From Metabacillus litoralis (GTDB taxonomy: Bacteria; Bacillota; Bacilli; Bacillales; Bacillaceae), in NCBI RefSeq assembly GCF_020524045.1, contig NZ_JAIVKL010000007.1, positions 62,001 to 126,000 on the forward strand: a stretch of 64,000 nucleotides of DNA, written 5' to 3'. Each line of letters begins with the position of its first letter. Position 1 is the stretch's first letter. The position numbers were made by a program, and so were the translations under genes. Of this stretch, positions 63,733-64,000 are shown in pieces. The notes under the pieces are model-generated. The model searched no databases and was not told where the DNA came from. It saw nothing but the letters and a program-made list of their open reading frames with translations.

Positions 63733-63761
63733 TTGACTGTACGGTTTGGAACGTTTAAAAT
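63733..63761 (+). promoter_or_regulatory. Candidate promoter of the MerR-type gene
   Basis: TTGACT (63733-63738), 17-bp spacer, TAAAAT (63756-63761). A partial dyad AACGTTTGAC...TGGAACGTTT overlaps it and could bind the regulator. Confidence 0.55.
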
Positions 63762-63800
63762 AATCCTATCAATATTACGAGGTGATAAGATGGGGTTTTG

Positions 63801-64000
63801 TTGTTTAAAATAGGGGAATTAGCTCAAAAGGCAAATGTGTCTAAACGAACAATCGATTATTATACTCAACTAGGTTTGTTACATGTGGAGACGACCTCTG
63901 CCTCTAATTATCGTTTATATTCTGAAAAAGCATTAGATGATATCCGTTTTATAGAATCTTGTAAAAAGTTACATTTGAATTTACAAGAAATCAAAGAACG
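63801..64000 (+). CDS. MerR-family transcriptional regulator (3' end outside window)
   Basis: The visible 66 codons give a MerR winged helix-turn-helix: FKIGELAQKANVSKRTIDYY, then TQLGLLHVE, NYRLYSEKALDDIRFIESCK. The effector domain is beyond the window, so the ligand is unknown. The start is TTG 63801 (or TTG 63798). The ATG at 63790 is in another frame and stops after seven codons. Confidence 0.85.
   Translation, partial: MFKIGELAQKANVSKRTIDYYTQLGLLHVETTSASNYRLYSEKALDDIRFIESCKKLHLNLQEIKE

Noticed and set aside
63790-63813. ATG at 63790 as start of the MerR gene
   Set aside because: It is in a different frame and meets a stop after seven codons; the MerR helix-turn-helix is in the frame of TTG 63801.

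Overview
The window is a low-GC chromosomal segment of an endospore-forming member of the Bacillaceae, in the Bacillus/Metabacillus/Cytobacillus neighbourhood. Three things point there. From about 11.9 kb onward the gene order follows the Bacillus subtilis yun-yut-yum-yui-ald-yue region closely. Sporulation genes are present (yunB, a spore lipoprotein of the YhcN/YlaJ family, the coat protein yutH). Start codons are often TTG or GTG behind strong AGGAGG-type ribosome binding sites. There are no rRNA genes, tRNA genes, insertion sequences with a transposase, or CRISPR arrays.

Layout. 1-3.9 kb: remnant or edge of a mobile replicon, with a primase-helicase cut by the window start and then three tightly overlapping small genes, the last with ribbon-helix-helix character. 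4.2-9.6 kb: accessory genes, namely the lipid II flippase Amj, an unassigned protein with a HEPN-type RNxxxH motif, and a three-gene ABC-3C conflict system (nuclease-like effector, small middle component, SMC-like ATPase with DUF2326). 9.8-11.3 kb: an ECF sigma factor of SigX type behind its own ECF-type promoter, co-transcribed with a membrane-anchored SpoIIP-like protein where an anti-sigma factor would be expected. 11.9-16.3 kb: yunF-E-D-C-B. 16.4-18.6 kb: a lysine riboswitch controlling an NhaC-type (LysW) transporter. 19.2-20.8 kb: an NSS transporter with a 34-residue MetS-type subunit. 21.1-30.8 kb: lytH, lipA, yutC, yutD, an EAL protein, yutE, yutF, yutG, yutH. 31.3-36 kb: a D-2-hydroxyacid dehydrogenase and the hom-thrC-thrB operon. 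36-46.5 kb: Fe-S carrier proteins (yutI, yutM), two type II NADH dehydrogenases (yutJ, yumB), the YumC ferredoxin reductase, dapF and yuiA-B-C. 46.5-54.3 kb: a cobalamin-binding protein, yuiD, pepA, yuiF, a DUF6241 protein, and bioY/yuiH divergent around a BirA site. 54.6-59.5 kb: small proteins, ohr/ohrR and ald/adeR. 60.1-64 kb: yueD, an orphan sensor kinase, yueE, yuzF and a MerR regulator cut by the window end.

The most unusual property is the density of non-coding repeats between genes. At least seven full copies and several fragments of a roughly 165-bp MITE-like element with about 29-bp imperfect terminal inverted repeats are present. A GC-rich family of about 135-150 bp has at least six copies. 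Two inverted copies of a composite cassette of about 345 bp share their GAGGCTGGGACATAA ends with a third cassette carrying different contents. There is also an exact 20-bp-period tandem repeat. Several sit inside leaders of genes (lipA, lysW, pepA), so they probably form part of the transcripts.

Together the genes cover envelope maintenance, threonine/lysine/alanine metabolism, lipoate, biotin and Fe-S cofactors, NADH re-oxidation and peroxide defence. Predicted local control includes ECF autoregulation, a lysine riboswitch, Rex, BirA, OhrR and a perfect palindrome over the ABC-3C promoter. No database search was possible. Family names rest on recognised motifs and remembered B. subtilis homologues.
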